From Microbacteriaceae bacterium VKM Ac-2854 (GTDB lineage Bacteria > Actinomycetota > Actinomycetes > Actinomycetales > Microbacteriaceae), in contig JABMLH010000006.1 in NCBI GenBank assembly GCA_013205085.1, positions 124,001-188,000 of the forward strand: 64,000 nt of DNA. The letters are read 5' to 3'. The translations under genes and the position numbers were made by a program. The notes below the pieces were generated by a model, which was given only the letters and a program-made list of their open reading frames with translations, ran no database searches and had not been told where the DNA came from. Of this stretch, positions 53,912 through 62,819 are shown piece after piece. How positions within the stretch are numbered: the stretch's first letter is position 1; the number at the start of each line of letters is the position of its first letter.

Positions 53912-53966
53912 CGAAACACAACGTGTTCCGCGCCGTCACGCGGCTGAAACAATCCGACCCTAGGTT

Positions 53967-53994
53967 AATGAACCACATGGTTCATTTTGAACCA
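53967..53994. promoter_or_regulatory. TetR operator: overlapping TGAACCA dyads
   Basis: AATGAACCA-CA-TGGTTCATT is a perfect 9-bp-arm palindrome (53967-53986). Its right half-site pairs again with TGAACCA at 53988-53994 across TTT, giving three half-sites. It is 32 bp before the ATPase start and overlaps a TAGGTT -10-like element at 53961. This fits repression by the divergent TetR. Confidence 0.8.
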
Positions 53995-54025
53995 GTTGCA
54001 ACACTTCGAGCGAATGGAGCATCCC

Positions 54026-54856
54026 GTGCCCGCCAGAAGCGAACCCCGCACGCACGCGGCAACCGCGATCTCCGAGGACGCTCCGTCCGTTGCGGTGGCC
54101 ATCCGCGGCGTCGACAAATCCTTCGACCTCGGGCGCGGCCGCACCCTTCAGGCACTCGCAGGAGTCGACGTGGAGGTCGCGGCCGGCGAGTTCGTCGCCA
54201 TCATCGGTCCGTCCGGCTGCGGCAAGTCGACCGTGCTCCGTCTCGCCGCCGGGCTCGACGTGCCGACCGCGGGCAGCGTCTCGGTGTTCGGCGCCGACCC
54301 GCGGATGCTCGCCAGGGAGCACCGCCTGGGCGTGGCCTTCCAGGAGCACGCGCTGCTGCCGTGGGCCTCGGTCCGTTCGAACGTCGAACTCCCCTCCCGC
54401 GTCGCGGGACGCCCGGTCGACCACGAGCGGGTGGCCGATCTGATCCGACTCGTGGGCTTGAGCGGGTTCGAGAACGCCCGCCCGAAGCAGCTCTCCGGCG
54501 GTATGAAGCAGCGCGCGTCCATCGCCCGCGCCCTCGCCCTGCGGCCCGACCTGCTCCTGCTCGATGAGCCGTTCGGCGCCCTCGACGCCGTGACGCGACG
54601 CCGGATGAACGCGGAACTCGCGCGGATCTGGAGCGAGGAGCGGCTCACGACGATCCTGATCACCCACGACGTCGACGAGGCGCTGCTGCTCGCCGACCGC
54701 GTGATCGTGATGTCGGGCCGACCCGGCAACGTCCTGCTCGAACGACGGATCGACTTCCCGCGCCCGCGGGACGCCGCGATCACCCGCAGCCCCGAGTTCC
54801 ACGAACTCGTCGACGAGCTGACGGCGCTGCTCGACTCGAGCGAGCGCGACGTATGA
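54026..54856 (+). CDS. ABC transporter ATPase (nitrate/sulfonate/thiamine-precursor type)
   Basis: A 276-aa ATPase of the TauB/SsuB/ThiZ group. Walker A GPSGCGKST, Q-loop FQEHALLPW, signature LSGGMKQR, Walker B LLLLDEPFGALD and H-loop ITHDVDEAL are all intact. I chose GTG 54026, six bases after TGGAG; ATG 54014 overlaps that site and TTG 53987 lies within the operator. The stop overlaps the first permease by 4 bp. Confidence 0.92.
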   Translation: MPARSEPRTHAATAISEDAPSVAVAIRGVDKSFDLGRGRTLQALAGVDVEVAAGEFVAIIGPSGCGKSTVLRLAAGLDVPTAGSVSVFGADPRMLAREHRLGVAFQEHALLPWASVRSNVELPSRVAGRPVDHERVADLIRLVGLSGFENARPKQLSGGMKQRASIARALALRPDLLLLDEPFGALDAVTRRRMNAELARIWSEERLTTILITHDVDEALLLADRVIVMSGRPGNVLLERRIDFPRPRDAAITRSPEFHELVDELTALLDSSERDV

Positions 54857-55647
54857 GCGTCACGAAGGTGACCGGCACGAACGCATCCGGCGCGAACGCG
54901 ACCGCGCCGGGCCCACGCATCCTCTTCGCCGTCGGCGGCGCCGTCGTTGTGGTGCTGCTCGCCGAGCTCGTCGGCCGGCTCCAGCTCGCCGGCCGCGCCT
55001 GGCCGCCGCTGACCGAGGTCATCGCCTACGCGGCGACCCCGACGGCGTCGGCGCTGATCTCGCGCAACGCCGCGGTCACGCTCGGCTCGGCCGGGATCGG
55101 CTTCGTGCTCGGCGTCGCGGTCGCCCTGCTCGGGGCGATGCTGGCGCTGCTGATCCCGCTGCTGCGGCCGGGGCTGGATCGCTTCGCGGCGATCCTGCAC
55201 GCCGTGCCGACCATCGCCCTCGCTCCGCTGCTCATCACGACGGCCGGACGCGAGAACACCCCCTCGATCATCGCGGCCCTCGGCGTCGCCTTCTTGATGT
55301 TCGTCACGATGACTTCGGCGTTCGCGAGTGTGCCGCAGAGTTACTCCGACGTCTTCACGGTGATGGGGGCCGATCGCCGACGGCGACTGCTGCGGCTCGA
55401 CCTGCCGCGCGCGGTGCCGATGTTCCTCGACGGTCTCACGTTGAGCGCGCCCGCCGCGATCCTCGGCGCCACGATCGGCGAGTGGTTCGGGGCCCCGCGC
55501 GGGCTCGGCCTCGTGCTGGTCAGCGCCATGCAGAACTACCAGATGACCCTGCTCTGGACCGCCGCGATCACCGCGACGCTCGCCTCCCTCGCCGCCTACC
55601 TGATCTTCGTGCAGCTCCAGCGCGTCGCCTCCCGGAGGTTCGCATGA
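54853..55647 (+). CDS. ABC transporter permease (SsuC/ThiX type)
   Basis: A 264-aa permease with six predicted membrane segments. The conserved loop VPQSYSDVFTVMGADRRRRLLRLDLPRAVP and GLTLSAPAAILGATIGEWF are typical of the sulfonate/nitrate/pyrimidine importers. It overlaps both neighbours by 4 bp. Confidence 0.92.
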   Translation: MSVTKVTGTNASGANATAPGPRILFAVGGAVVVVLLAELVGRLQLAGRAWPPLTEVIAYAATPTASALISRNAAVTLGSAGIGFVLGVAVALLGAMLALLIPLLRPGLDRFAAILHAVPTIALAPLLITTAGRENTPSIIAALGVAFLMFVTMTSAFASVPQSYSDVFTVMGADRRRRLLRLDLPRAVPMFLDGLTLSAPAAILGATIGEWFGAPRGLGLVLVSAMQNYQMTLLWTAAITATLASLAAYLIFVQLQRVASRRFA

Positions 55648-56399
55648 CCCGCACCCGCACCATCGCCGTCGCGCTCGCGCACTACTGGCCGCTCGCCCTG
55701 GTCGTCGTCGCGTGGGAGGCCTGGGTCTCGGTCAACGGCTACACGTCGACCGTCGCCCCGCATCCGCTGGATGTCGCCGTCGAACTCGCGCAGAACCCGC
55801 TCGTGTATCTGCTGCCGACGGGATCGACCCTGTTCACCGCGTTGGTCGGCCTGCTCGGCGGCACGATGGTCGGCGTCGTCGGCGCGGTGCTCGTGTGGTG
55901 GTCGGTCGCCCTCTCGGGCGTCGTCACGCCGGCAGCGCTGATCCTGCGGTCCGTGCCGATCACCGCGATCATTCCGATCGTCGCGCGCATCGTCGGCTAC
56001 GGAGATCCCGCCGTGCTCACGGTCACCGTGCTCGTCTGCTTCTTCCCGGCATTCGTCTTCACCCTCTCCGGCCTCGCTTCGATCCCGGACGCCGGCCGCG
56101 ACCTGTTCACCGTGCTCGGCGCCCGCAAGGCGCAGCTGCTGCTGCGATACGGGTTCCTGCACGCGCTGCCGAGCACCATGGTCGGCATCCGGATCACCGC
56201 GCCCAGTGCGGTGCTCGCGGCGATGCTGGCCGAGTTCCTGATGGGCACGCACGGTCTGGGCGCCCTCTTCTCGCAATCGCGGGGCTACCTCGACATGGAA
56301 CGCGCCTGGGGAACGGCGCTCGTCGCGACCGCGCTCTCGGTGCTCGTTTTCGTCGGCTCCCGCGCCGTCGAGCGCCGGGTCGCCGACCGCGTGACCTGA
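55644..56399 (+). CDS. ABC transporter permease (SsuC/ThiX type)
   Basis: A 251-aa permease paralogous to the preceding gene product (loop IPDAGRDLFTVLGARKAQLLLRYGFLHALP, then IRITAPSAVLAAMLAEFLMG). Two different permeases imply a heterodimeric channel, as in pyrimidine-type importers that have ThiX-like pairs. ATG 55644 overlaps the previous stop. A C-rich gap of 127 bp with repeated CTCCCGCAC follows. Confidence 0.92.
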   Translation: MTRTRTIAVALAHYWPLALVVVAWEAWVSVNGYTSTVAPHPLDVAVELAQNPLVYLLPTGSTLFTALVGLLGGTMVGVVGAVLVWWSVALSGVVTPAALILRSVPITAIIPIVARIVGYGDPAVLTVTVLVCFFPAFVFTLSGLASIPDAGRDLFTVLGARKAQLLLRYGFLHALPSTMVGIRITAPSAVLAAMLAEFLMGTHGLGALFSQSRGYLDMERAWGTALVATALSVLVFVGSRAVERRVADRVT

Positions 56400-56526
56400 G
56401 TCGATCCACGGCACCCCTCCCCGGACGCGCTCGCTGCGGTCTGCGGCCCCGCCCTGCCCGTCTCCTCCCGCACCTCCCCCTCCCGCACCTCCCGCACCTC
56501 CCGTTCACGACCCCTGAAGGAGCACC

Positions 56527-57594
56527 ATGTTCCACTTCCCCCGATCCGTCCGCGGCCGCGGACGCGCCGTCGGTCTGGCCACCGTCGCGGTCGGCGCCGT
56601 CATCGCGCTGGCCGGCTGCTCCGGCGGCGCCGATGCGTCCTCGGATGCCTCCGCCGGCTCGTCCGACGAACTCACCACGATCCGCGTCTCGCTCGGCTGG
56701 ATCAAGAACGTCGAGTGGGCCGGCTTCTGGCTCGCCGAGAAAGAGGGCTACTACGCCGACGAGGGCCTGAAGATCGAGTGGATCGGCGGCGGTCCGAACG
56801 CGCCGACCACCATGGCGGCCGTCGCGGCCGGCGACGCCGACCTCGGCATCACGCCGACGACCGGCACCTGGCTCAGCTCCTTCGCCGACGGCAACGACTG
56901 GACGGCGATCGGAACGGTCTACCAGGACAGCCCTGGCGCGCTCGTCTCGCTCGCGAGTGACCCCGTGCGCAGCGCCGCCGACCTCGTCGGCAAGACGGTG
57001 CTCGGCCAGGAGGGCACGCAGAGCCAGTACGACGCGATCTTCGAGCGCGCCGGGCTCGAGCCCGACTATTCGTTCGTGCCCGTCGGCTACGACATCGCGC
57101 CCCTCGTCGAGGGCGCCGGCGTCGCGTACACGGCCTACTCGACCAACCAGCCGATCATCCTCGAAGAGCAGTATGACCTCTCGCCCGACGACTACGTCGT
57201 GACGATGTACTCCGATCTCGGCATCCCGCTCTACGGCAACGTCATCTACGGCGAGTCCGACTACGTGAGCGAGAACGGCGACGCGATGGAGGGCTTCCTG
57301 CGCGCCTCCCTCAAGGGCTGGCAGGACAACGAGGCCGACCCGGCGACGGCCGCCGAGCTCTCGGTCGACGAGTACGGCGTCGACCTCGGCCTCGACCTCG
57401 CGCAGCAGACCCGCGAGAACGAACTGCAGATGCCGCTCGTGACCGGCGACGGCAGCGCGCCGATGTTCTGGATGGACGTCGACTGGATGAACGACGAGAT
57501 GTACCCGGGCCTGGTGGCGGCGGGCTACACCGATCTGCCGGATCCGGCCGACTTCGTCGACATGTCCTATCTCGAGGCGGCCCAGGCCGAGTAG
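56527..57594 (+). CDS. NMT1/THI5-like substrate-binding lipoprotein
   Basis: A 355-aa binding protein. The signal peptide ends with lipobox LAGC; the mature protein contains IRVSLGWIKNVEWAGFWLAEKEGYYADEGL, the NMT1/THI5 signature of pyrimidine and other N-heterocycle binders. AAGGAG lies upstream of ATG 56527. Aromatic-rich segments (SQYDAIFERAGLEPDYSFVPVGYD) suggest a planar ligand. It is followed by a strong hairpin before the deaminase-like gene. Confidence 0.92.
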   Translation: MFHFPRSVRGRGRAVGLATVAVGAVIALAGCSGGADASSDASAGSSDELTTIRVSLGWIKNVEWAGFWLAEKEGYYADEGLKIEWIGGGPNAPTTMAAVAAGDADLGITPTTGTWLSSFADGNDWTAIGTVYQDSPGALVSLASDPVRSAADLVGKTVLGQEGTQSQYDAIFERAGLEPDYSFVPVGYDIAPLVEGAGVAYTAYSTNQPIILEEQYDLSPDDYVVTMYSDLGIPLYGNVIYGESDYVSENGDAMEGFLRASLKGWQDNEADPATAAELSVDEYGVDLGLDLAQQTRENELQMPLVTGDGSAPMFWMDVDWMNDEMYPGLVAAGYTDLPDPADFVDMSYLEAAQAE

Positions 57595-57600
57595 CACCGC

Positions 57601-57627
57601 GGCGGGGCCGCGCGTCGCGGCCCCGCC
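57601..57627 (+). terminator. Intercistronic hairpin after binding-protein gene
   Basis: A 12-bp perfect stem (GGCGGGGCCGCG and its complement) with a 3-nt loop, seven bases after the stop, inside the operon. Confidence 0.6.
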
Positions 57628-57661
57628 TCCCACCTCCACCCACCGCTCGAAGGAACCCCGC

Positions 57662-58663
57662 ATGACCGACCCGACCATCGCCGCCCGCGATCTGCGCGCA
57701 CTCCCCAAGGGGCACCTGCACCTGCACATGGAGGCAGCGATGCGTGCCACCACGCTCGCGGAACTCGCCGGCGCCCGCGGCCTCCCCGTGCCGCAGACCA
57801 CCGTCTTCACCGGCTTCAGCCAGTTCGCCGACGTCTACCGGACGATCCTGGCGGTGCTGCAGCATCCGAATCACCTCGCCCGGGTCATCGACGAGATCGT
57901 CGAGGATCAGGCGGCGCAGGGTGTGGTCTACGTCGAGATCGGCGTGAATCCCGACTACTACGCCGGCACCTTCGGCTCGGTCATCGACGCGCTCGGCGTG
58001 CTGGTCGCCGCGGCGCAGGAGGCGCAGCGCCGGCACGGCGTGGCGGTGGGGCTGATGCCCACCATCGACCGCACCTCCGACGCGGCGTCCGCGATGGTCG
58101 TCGCCCGCGCGGCGGCCGAGTTCGCCGGGCGCGGCGTCGTCTCGCTCGGACTCGCCAACGACGAACGCGGCGCCCCGGCGTCCACTTTCGCGGCGGCCTT
58201 CGCTGTCGGCCGTGAGGCCGGACTGTTCGTCACCCCGCACGCCGGCGAGTTGGAGGGTCCGGAGTTCGTCTGGGAGGCGATCGACCTCCTGGGCGCGAAC
58301 CGCGTGCAGCACGGCGTCCGCGCCATCGAGGATCCGCGGCTCGTCGCGGAACTCGCGGTGCGCGGCATCCCCCTCGACGTCTGCCCCACCTCGAACGTCC
58401 TGCTCGACGTCGTCGACGAACTCGCCGCGCATCCGCTGCCCCGCCTCATCGACGCGGGAGTGCGCTGCACGATCAACGCCGACGATCCGCTGATCTTCGG
58501 GCCCGACATCCTCGCCGAGTACGAGCTCTGCCGCAGCGCCTTCGGCCTGACGGACGAGCAGCTCGCGGCGTGCGCCTGGGCCTCGATCGAGGTCACGCGC
58601 GCTCCGAGCGACGTCAAGACCGCCGCGCGAGCCGGTATCGACGCGTGGCTCGCCTCCGCCTGA
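57662..58663 (+). CDS. Adenosine deaminase-fold metal hydrolase
   Basis: A 333-aa member of the adenosine/AMP deaminase TIM-barrel family. Metal and catalytic motifs are visible: HLHLHMEAA near residue 20 (His-x-His), TPHAGELEG near 195, QHGVRA, CPTSNV and INADDPLIFG near 275. Asp-Gly in the usual HLDG is Met-Glu here, as in divergent subgroups, so the substrate is probably not adenosine. AAGGAAC precedes ATG 57662. Its place in a transport/monooxygenase operon suggests deamination of an imported heterocycle or of its oxidation product. Confidence 0.9.
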   Translation: MTDPTIAARDLRALPKGHLHLHMEAAMRATTLAELAGARGLPVPQTTVFTGFSQFADVYRTILAVLQHPNHLARVIDEIVEDQAAQGVVYVEIGVNPDYYAGTFGSVIDALGVLVAAAQEAQRRHGVAVGLMPTIDRTSDAASAMVVARAAAEFAGRGVVSLGLANDERGAPASTFAAAFAVGREAGLFVTPHAGELEGPEFVWEAIDLLGANRVQHGVRAIEDPRLVAELAVRGIPLDVCPTSNVLLDVVDELAAHPLPRLIDAGVRCTINADDPLIFGPDILAEYELCRSAFGLTDEQLAACAWASIEVTRAPSDVKTAARAGIDAWLASA

Positions 58664-58715
58664 CCGGCGCCGCGCCCGCCCCCTCCCTTCCACGCCTCCT
58701 CAGAATCGAGTACGC

Positions 58716-60086
58716 ATGACCTCCCCCATCGCCATCGGTATGTTCCAGACGGGCGGCGTCCGACGCACGTGGTCGATCCCCGGCCGCGAGAACGAGCCGA
58801 ACTTCACCGACCTCGACTACTGGATCACCCTCGCGCGCAAGTGCGAGGCGGCCGGCGCCGATTTCCTCTTCCTCGCCGACTCATACGGATACCCCACGCT
58901 CAACGACTCCGTCATCCCGACGGCCATCGAGCGCAACGTGCAGTTCTCCACGATCGACCCGCAGATGATGATGGCGGCGCTCGGAGCCGCGACCTCGACG
59001 CTCGGACTCGTCACGACCACCTCCACCACCGTGTCGAAGCCGCCCGTGGTCACCCGCCAGTACCGCACCCTCGACCACTTCACCCGCGGACGGATCGGCT
59101 GGAACATCGTGACCGGATCCGGCCAGGCCGGTTCCGCGCTGCTGTTCGGCGAGCCGCTGATGCCGCACGGCGACCGTTACGCCATGGCGGATGATCATGT
59201 GGAGCTCTCGCTGAAGTACTGGGAGGGCGGCTGGGATGACGACGCCCTCGTCGCCGACGCCACGACGGGCGTCTGGGCCGACCCGAGCAAGGTCCACGAG
59301 ATCGAGCACAGCGGGCCGTACTTCGCCGCCAAGGGTGTGCTGGTCACTCCGCCGGGGCCGCAGGTGACGCCGACCCTCTTCCAGGCCGGAGCCTCCGAGA
59401 CGGGCCGCGCCCTCGCCGCCAAGTACGCGGAGGCGGTCTTCCTCGCGGCGGAATCGAAGACCCTGGCCGCTCAGATCGCCGACATCCGCCGTCGCGCCGT
59501 CGAGAACGGACGAGGAGCGGATGCGGTCAAGTGCCTCATCGCCGGGACCTTCCGGGTCGCGGATTCGCGGGCCGCCGCGCAGGAGCAGTTCGAGCGCCAG
59601 ATCCAGTCGGTGTCGCTGCAGCACGCGGCGACCCTCTACGCCTACTTCACCGGGGTGGACCTGCTCTCGCTCGACCTCGATCGGCCGATGCCGGCCAGCG
59701 TCGCGACGGGCAACAACGGCCGGACCAACATCGAACGCTTCCTGGGCGAGGATGCGCCGACGGTGCGCGAGATCCTCGAGGAGTTCCGACGCAACGGCGT
59801 GATGGGTAAGCCGTTCCTCGGCACCCCGGAGGAGATCGTCGATCAGGCTCAGGCGATGCTCGCGGAGACCGGAGCGGACGGCTTCCTGGTCCAGCCCGAT
59901 CCGGACGGCTCGCACGACCTCTTCCTCACCCGCGTGATGCCCGAGATGCGACGACGGGGCCTGCTCGCGGATCGACCGACGACGCCGACGACGCTGCGCG
60001 AGCGGCTCTTCGGCCCCGGGCGGAACCGGCTGCCCGCGGAACACCCCGGTGCCCGCTTCCGCCTCGGCGCGGGGGCACGGGTATGA
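58716..60086 (+). CDS. NtaA/SnaA/DszA-type FMN-dependent monooxygenase
   Basis: A 456-aa luciferase-like two-component monooxygenase. GRIGWNIVTG, FFAAKGVLVTPPGPQ and TPTLFQAGASETGRALAAKYAEAVF are hallmarks of the NtaA/SnaA/DszA subgroup. It uses FMNH2 supplied by a reductase, the next gene, to oxidise amine, sulfur or heterocyclic substrates. It overlaps the reductase gene by 4 bp. Relatives include NTA, EDTA and dibenzothiophene-sulfone monooxygenases; this one's substrate is unknown. Confidence 0.93.
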   Translation: MTSPIAIGMFQTGGVRRTWSIPGRENEPNFTDLDYWITLARKCEAAGADFLFLADSYGYPTLNDSVIPTAIERNVQFSTIDPQMMMAALGAATSTLGLVTTTSTTVSKPPVVTRQYRTLDHFTRGRIGWNIVTGSGQAGSALLFGEPLMPHGDRYAMADDHVELSLKYWEGGWDDDALVADATTGVWADPSKVHEIEHSGPYFAAKGVLVTPPGPQVTPTLFQAGASETGRALAAKYAEAVFLAAESKTLAAQIADIRRRAVENGRGADAVKCLIAGTFRVADSRAAAQEQFERQIQSVSLQHAATLYAYFTGVDLLSLDLDRPMPASVATGNNGRTNIERFLGEDAPTVREILEEFRRNGVMGKPFLGTPEEIVDQAQAMLAETGADGFLVQPDPDGSHDLFLTRVMPEMRRRGLLADRPTTPTTLRERLFGPGRNRLPAEHPGARFRLGAGARV

Positions 60087-60595
60087 CGCTACAGAGCTAC
60101 TCCCCCGATCCGCAGCTGCTGCGCCAGGCCTTCTCGCACTTCCCCTCGGGCGTCGCGGCGTTCGCAGCCGAGGTGGACGGCCGGCTCGAAGGCATGGTCG
60201 CGTCTTCGTTCACCGTCGGCGTCTCGATGGATCCGCCGCTGGTGTTGTTCGCGGTGCAGAACACGTCGACCACCTGGCCGGTGCTGCGCGGCGCGCGGCG
60301 CCTCGGCGTCTCGGTCATGGGCGCCGACCACGAAGGGCCCGCCCGACAACTCGCCTCCCGCAACAAGCTCGGCCGCTTCGAGAACCTGGACGTCGCGAGG
60401 AGCGAGGCCGGCGCCGTCTTCATCCACGGCTCGCCGCTGTGGCTGGAGTGCAGCGTCTTCGCCGAGATCCCGGCGGGGGATCACCATGTGGTGCTGCTGG
60501 AGGTGACCGCGCTGCACAACGACGCGACCATCGCGCCGTTGGTGTTCCACGGCTCGGCGTTCAAGCGGCTGTCGGAGGGCGCGTTGGTCGGGTGA
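60083..60595 (+). CDS. Flavin reductase (HpaC-like)
   Basis: A 170-aa NAD(P)H:flavin oxidoreductase with the split-barrel motifs FPSGVAAFAAEVDGRLEGMVASSF and SMDPPLVLFAVQNTSTTWPVL. It supplies reduced flavin to the monooxygenase encoded just upstream (4-bp overlap). It is the last gene of the operon; a hairpin may follow. Confidence 0.92.
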   Translation: MTLQSYSPDPQLLRQAFSHFPSGVAAFAAEVDGRLEGMVASSFTVGVSMDPPLVLFAVQNTSTTWPVLRGARRLGVSVMGADHEGPARQLASRNKLGRFENLDVARSEAGAVFIHGSPLWLECSVFAEIPAGDHHVVLLEVTALHNDATIAPLVFHGSAFKRLSEGALVG

Positions 60596-60635
60596 CGCGT
60601 CGAGCGGGCGTTTCACCTATTGGCGCGCACCGATG

Positions 60636-60653
60636 CCCTCGACGGGCCGAGGG
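60636..60653 (+). terminator. Possible terminator hairpin
   Basis: CCCTCG-N6-CGAGGG, 40 bases after the flavin reductase stop. Short, so uncertain. Confidence 0.3.
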
Positions 60654-60691
60654 TGCCCTGGCAGAACACCCCACCGGGCCGCGAACGGTTC

Positions 60692-60697
60692 TACCGT
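60692..60697 (+). promoter_or_regulatory. -10 element implying leaderless mRNA for second XRE gene
   Basis: TACCGT ends seven bases before ATG 60705, the same geometry as the XRE paralogue at 41355. No ribosome binding site is visible. Confidence 0.45.
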
Positions 60698-60704
60698 GAT
60701 CGAC

Positions 60705-61634
60705 ATGGGCAACGAGATCGACCTGGGCAACCGGGATGCAGCGCGCGAGTTCCTGACGTCGCGGCGCAGTCGAGTGACGCCCGATCAGGTGCAGCTGCCG
60801 GGCGGCTCGAACCGTCGGGTGCCGGGCCTGCGCCGAACCGAAGTGGCGATGCTCGCCGGCGTCAGCGTCGAGTACTACGCACGACTCGAACGAGGCAATC
60901 TCGCCGGCGTCTCCGAATCCGTCCTCGACGCGATCGGATCGGCCCTGCTCCTGGACGACGCCGAACGCGCCCACCTCAGCGACCTCGCCCGCGCCGCGAA
61001 CGAATCCCCGCTGCGCGCCCGCCGTCGCTCGGCGCCCGTGGCGGTGCGGCGCGGGATGCAGCTCGCGCTGGACGCGGTGACCGCCGGCCCCGCATTCGTG
61101 CGTAACGGGCGGATGGACGTCCTGGCCGAGAACGCCCTCTTCCGCGCGCTCTACTCCGACCTCTACGCGCTGCCGCAGCGACCGGTGAACCTGGCCCGCT
61201 TCGTGTTCCTGCACCGTGACCTGGCCGAGAAGTTCTACCCCAACTGGTCGATGTCGGCCGACATCAACGTCGCGATCCTGCGCACCGAAGCGGGCCGCAA
61301 CCCGCACGACGAGGCCCTGCACGATCTCGTCGGCGAGCTCTCCACCCGCAGCGACGAGTTCCGCACCCGCTGGGGCGCGCACAACGTGCGCCATCACGTC
61401 TCCGGGGAGAAGGTGTTCCACCACCCGGTCGTCGGTGAGCTGCGGATGATCTACGAGGCGATGGAACCGATGGATCAGGCCGGCCTGAACTTCCTGATCT
61501 ACACGGCCGAGCCCGGCAGCCCCACGGCGAACTCCCTCCGGCTGCTCGCCAGCTGGGCCGCAACGGCTCAGCCTGCCGCCGCCACCGTCGACACGGTGGT
61601 CGCCGATCCGGGCATCCGATCATCGGCGCGGTAG
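60705..61634 (+). CDS. XRE family regulator with MmyB-like ligand domain
   Basis: A 309-aa regulator paralogous to the 41355 product: HTH RVPGLRRTEVAMLAGVSVEYYARLERG near residues 40-65 and an MmyB-type C-terminal domain with PNWSMSADINVAILRTEAGRNPHD. ATG 60705 fits a leaderless start; an upstream extension to 60633 lies over the promoter. It precedes an aldo/keto reductase gene in the same direction, its likely target. Confidence 0.9.
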   Translation: MGNEIDLGNRDAAREFLTSRRSRVTPDQVQLPGGSNRRVPGLRRTEVAMLAGVSVEYYARLERGNLAGVSESVLDAIGSALLLDDAERAHLSDLARAANESPLRARRRSAPVAVRRGMQLALDAVTAGPAFVRNGRMDVLAENALFRALYSDLYALPQRPVNLARFVFLHRDLAEKFYPNWSMSADINVAILRTEAGRNPHDEALHDLVGELSTRSDEFRTRWGAHNVRHHVSGEKVFHHPVVGELRMIYEAMEPMDQAGLNFLIYTAEPGSPTANSLRLLASWAATAQPAAATVDTVVADPGIRSSAR

Positions 61635-61694
61635 CTGGCCGCGCACTCTCGAACCCGACAGACATCGACCCGAACGACAGCGAAGGAACGACTC

Positions 61695-62663
61695 ATGGAA
61701 TACACCCGACTGGGCAGCAGCGGACTGCGCGTCAGCCGACTCGCACTGGGCTGCATGACCTACGGCGACCCGACGCGCGGCCTGCACGGCTGGACCCTCG
61801 ATGAGGAGGCATCCGCGCCCTTCTTCCGCCAGGCGGTCGAACTGGGTATCACCTTCTGGGACACCGCGAACGTGTACCAGCAGGGCACCGGCGAGGAGTA
61901 CGTGGGCCGCGCGATCCGCCGCTTCAGCCGCCGCGAGGAGATCGTGCTGGCTACGAAGGTGTCGGGGAGGATGCACGATGGGCCCGGCGGTTCCGGCCTA
62001 TCCCGAGCAGCGATCCTCGAACAGGTCGACGCATCGCTGCGTCGGCTCGGCACCGACTACATCGACGTCTACTACATCCACCGCTTCGACAGCGACACCC
62101 CAGTCGAGGAGACGATGCAGGCGCTCGATGACGTCGTCCGCTCCGGAAAGGTCCGCTACGTCGGCGCCTCCTCGATGTACGCGTGGCAGTTCGCGAAGCT
62201 GCAGACCGCCGCTGCAGTGGGCGGTTGGACGCCGTTCGTTGCGATGGAGGACCAGTACAACCTGCTCAAGCGCGAGGAGGAGCGCGAGATGATCCCGATG
62301 TGTCTGGACACCGGCGTGGGCCTCACCCCCTACTCCCCCAACGGCAAGGGCCGGCTCACCCGCCCGCGCGGGCAGGACACCGCACGCTCGCGCACCGACG
62401 ACGTCGCGAAGGCGTTCGACACCGACGCCGACGGTGCCGTCATCGACGTCGTTGAACAGATCGCGCGCGAGCGCGAGGTGCCGATGGCACGGATCGCCCT
62501 CGCCTGGGTGCTCGCGCGACCGGTCGTGGCCGCCCCGATCGTCGGCGCCACGAAGCCGCATCACCTGCCGGACGCCGTCGCTGCCCTGGACGTGCGCCTC
62601 ACCGACGACGAGATCGCCCGGCTCGAGGCCCCGTACGTCACCCAGGAGCCGTTCTGGTGGTGA
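61695..62663 (+). CDS. Aldo/keto reductase
   Basis: A 322-aa NADPH-dependent reductase of the AKR YcsN/Tas-like group. Tetrad: FWDTANVYQQG (Asp, Tyr), VLATKVSG (Lys) and YYIHRFD (His); C-terminal PIVGATKPHHLPDAV binds cofactor. GAAGGAAC precedes the ATG. It is 60 bp after the XRE regulator and may respond to the same signal (for example reactive aldehydes). Confidence 0.93.
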   Translation: MEYTRLGSSGLRVSRLALGCMTYGDPTRGLHGWTLDEEASAPFFRQAVELGITFWDTANVYQQGTGEEYVGRAIRRFSRREEIVLATKVSGRMHDGPGGSGLSRAAILEQVDASLRRLGTDYIDVYYIHRFDSDTPVEETMQALDDVVRSGKVRYVGASSMYAWQFAKLQTAAAVGGWTPFVAMEDQYNLLKREEEREMIPMCLDTGVGLTPYSPNGKGRLTRPRGQDTARSRTDDVAKAFDTDADGAVIDVVEQIAREREVPMARIALAWVLARPVVAAPIVGATKPHHLPDAVAALDVRLTDDEIARLEAPYVTQEPFWW

Positions 62664-62749
62664 CGCGGGGTCGCGGAGAGGCCGGGCCTGCCCTGTGACC
62701 GGAAGTCGCCGCGACGGTGGCGGGACGTCTCCTCCTCCACAGGGTGGAT

Positions 62750-62765
62750 TCGAGCACATGTTCTA
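62750..62765. promoter_or_regulatory. LexA/SOS-box-like site
   Basis: TCGAGCACATGTTCTA differs by two bases from the actinobacterial SOS box TCGAAC-N4-GTTCGA. It lies 54 bp before the start of a truncated gene at 62820. Confidence 0.5.
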
Positions 62766-62819
62766 GTGTTTTGAGATTGCGGCCTTTCGAGAGTCGCTCA
62801 CTTGAGCTACTATATCGGT

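Noticed and set aside
53994-54026. Thiamine or pyrimidine riboswitch before the NMT1-type operon
   Set aside because: Only about 30 bases separate operator and start; no room for a TPP aptamer.
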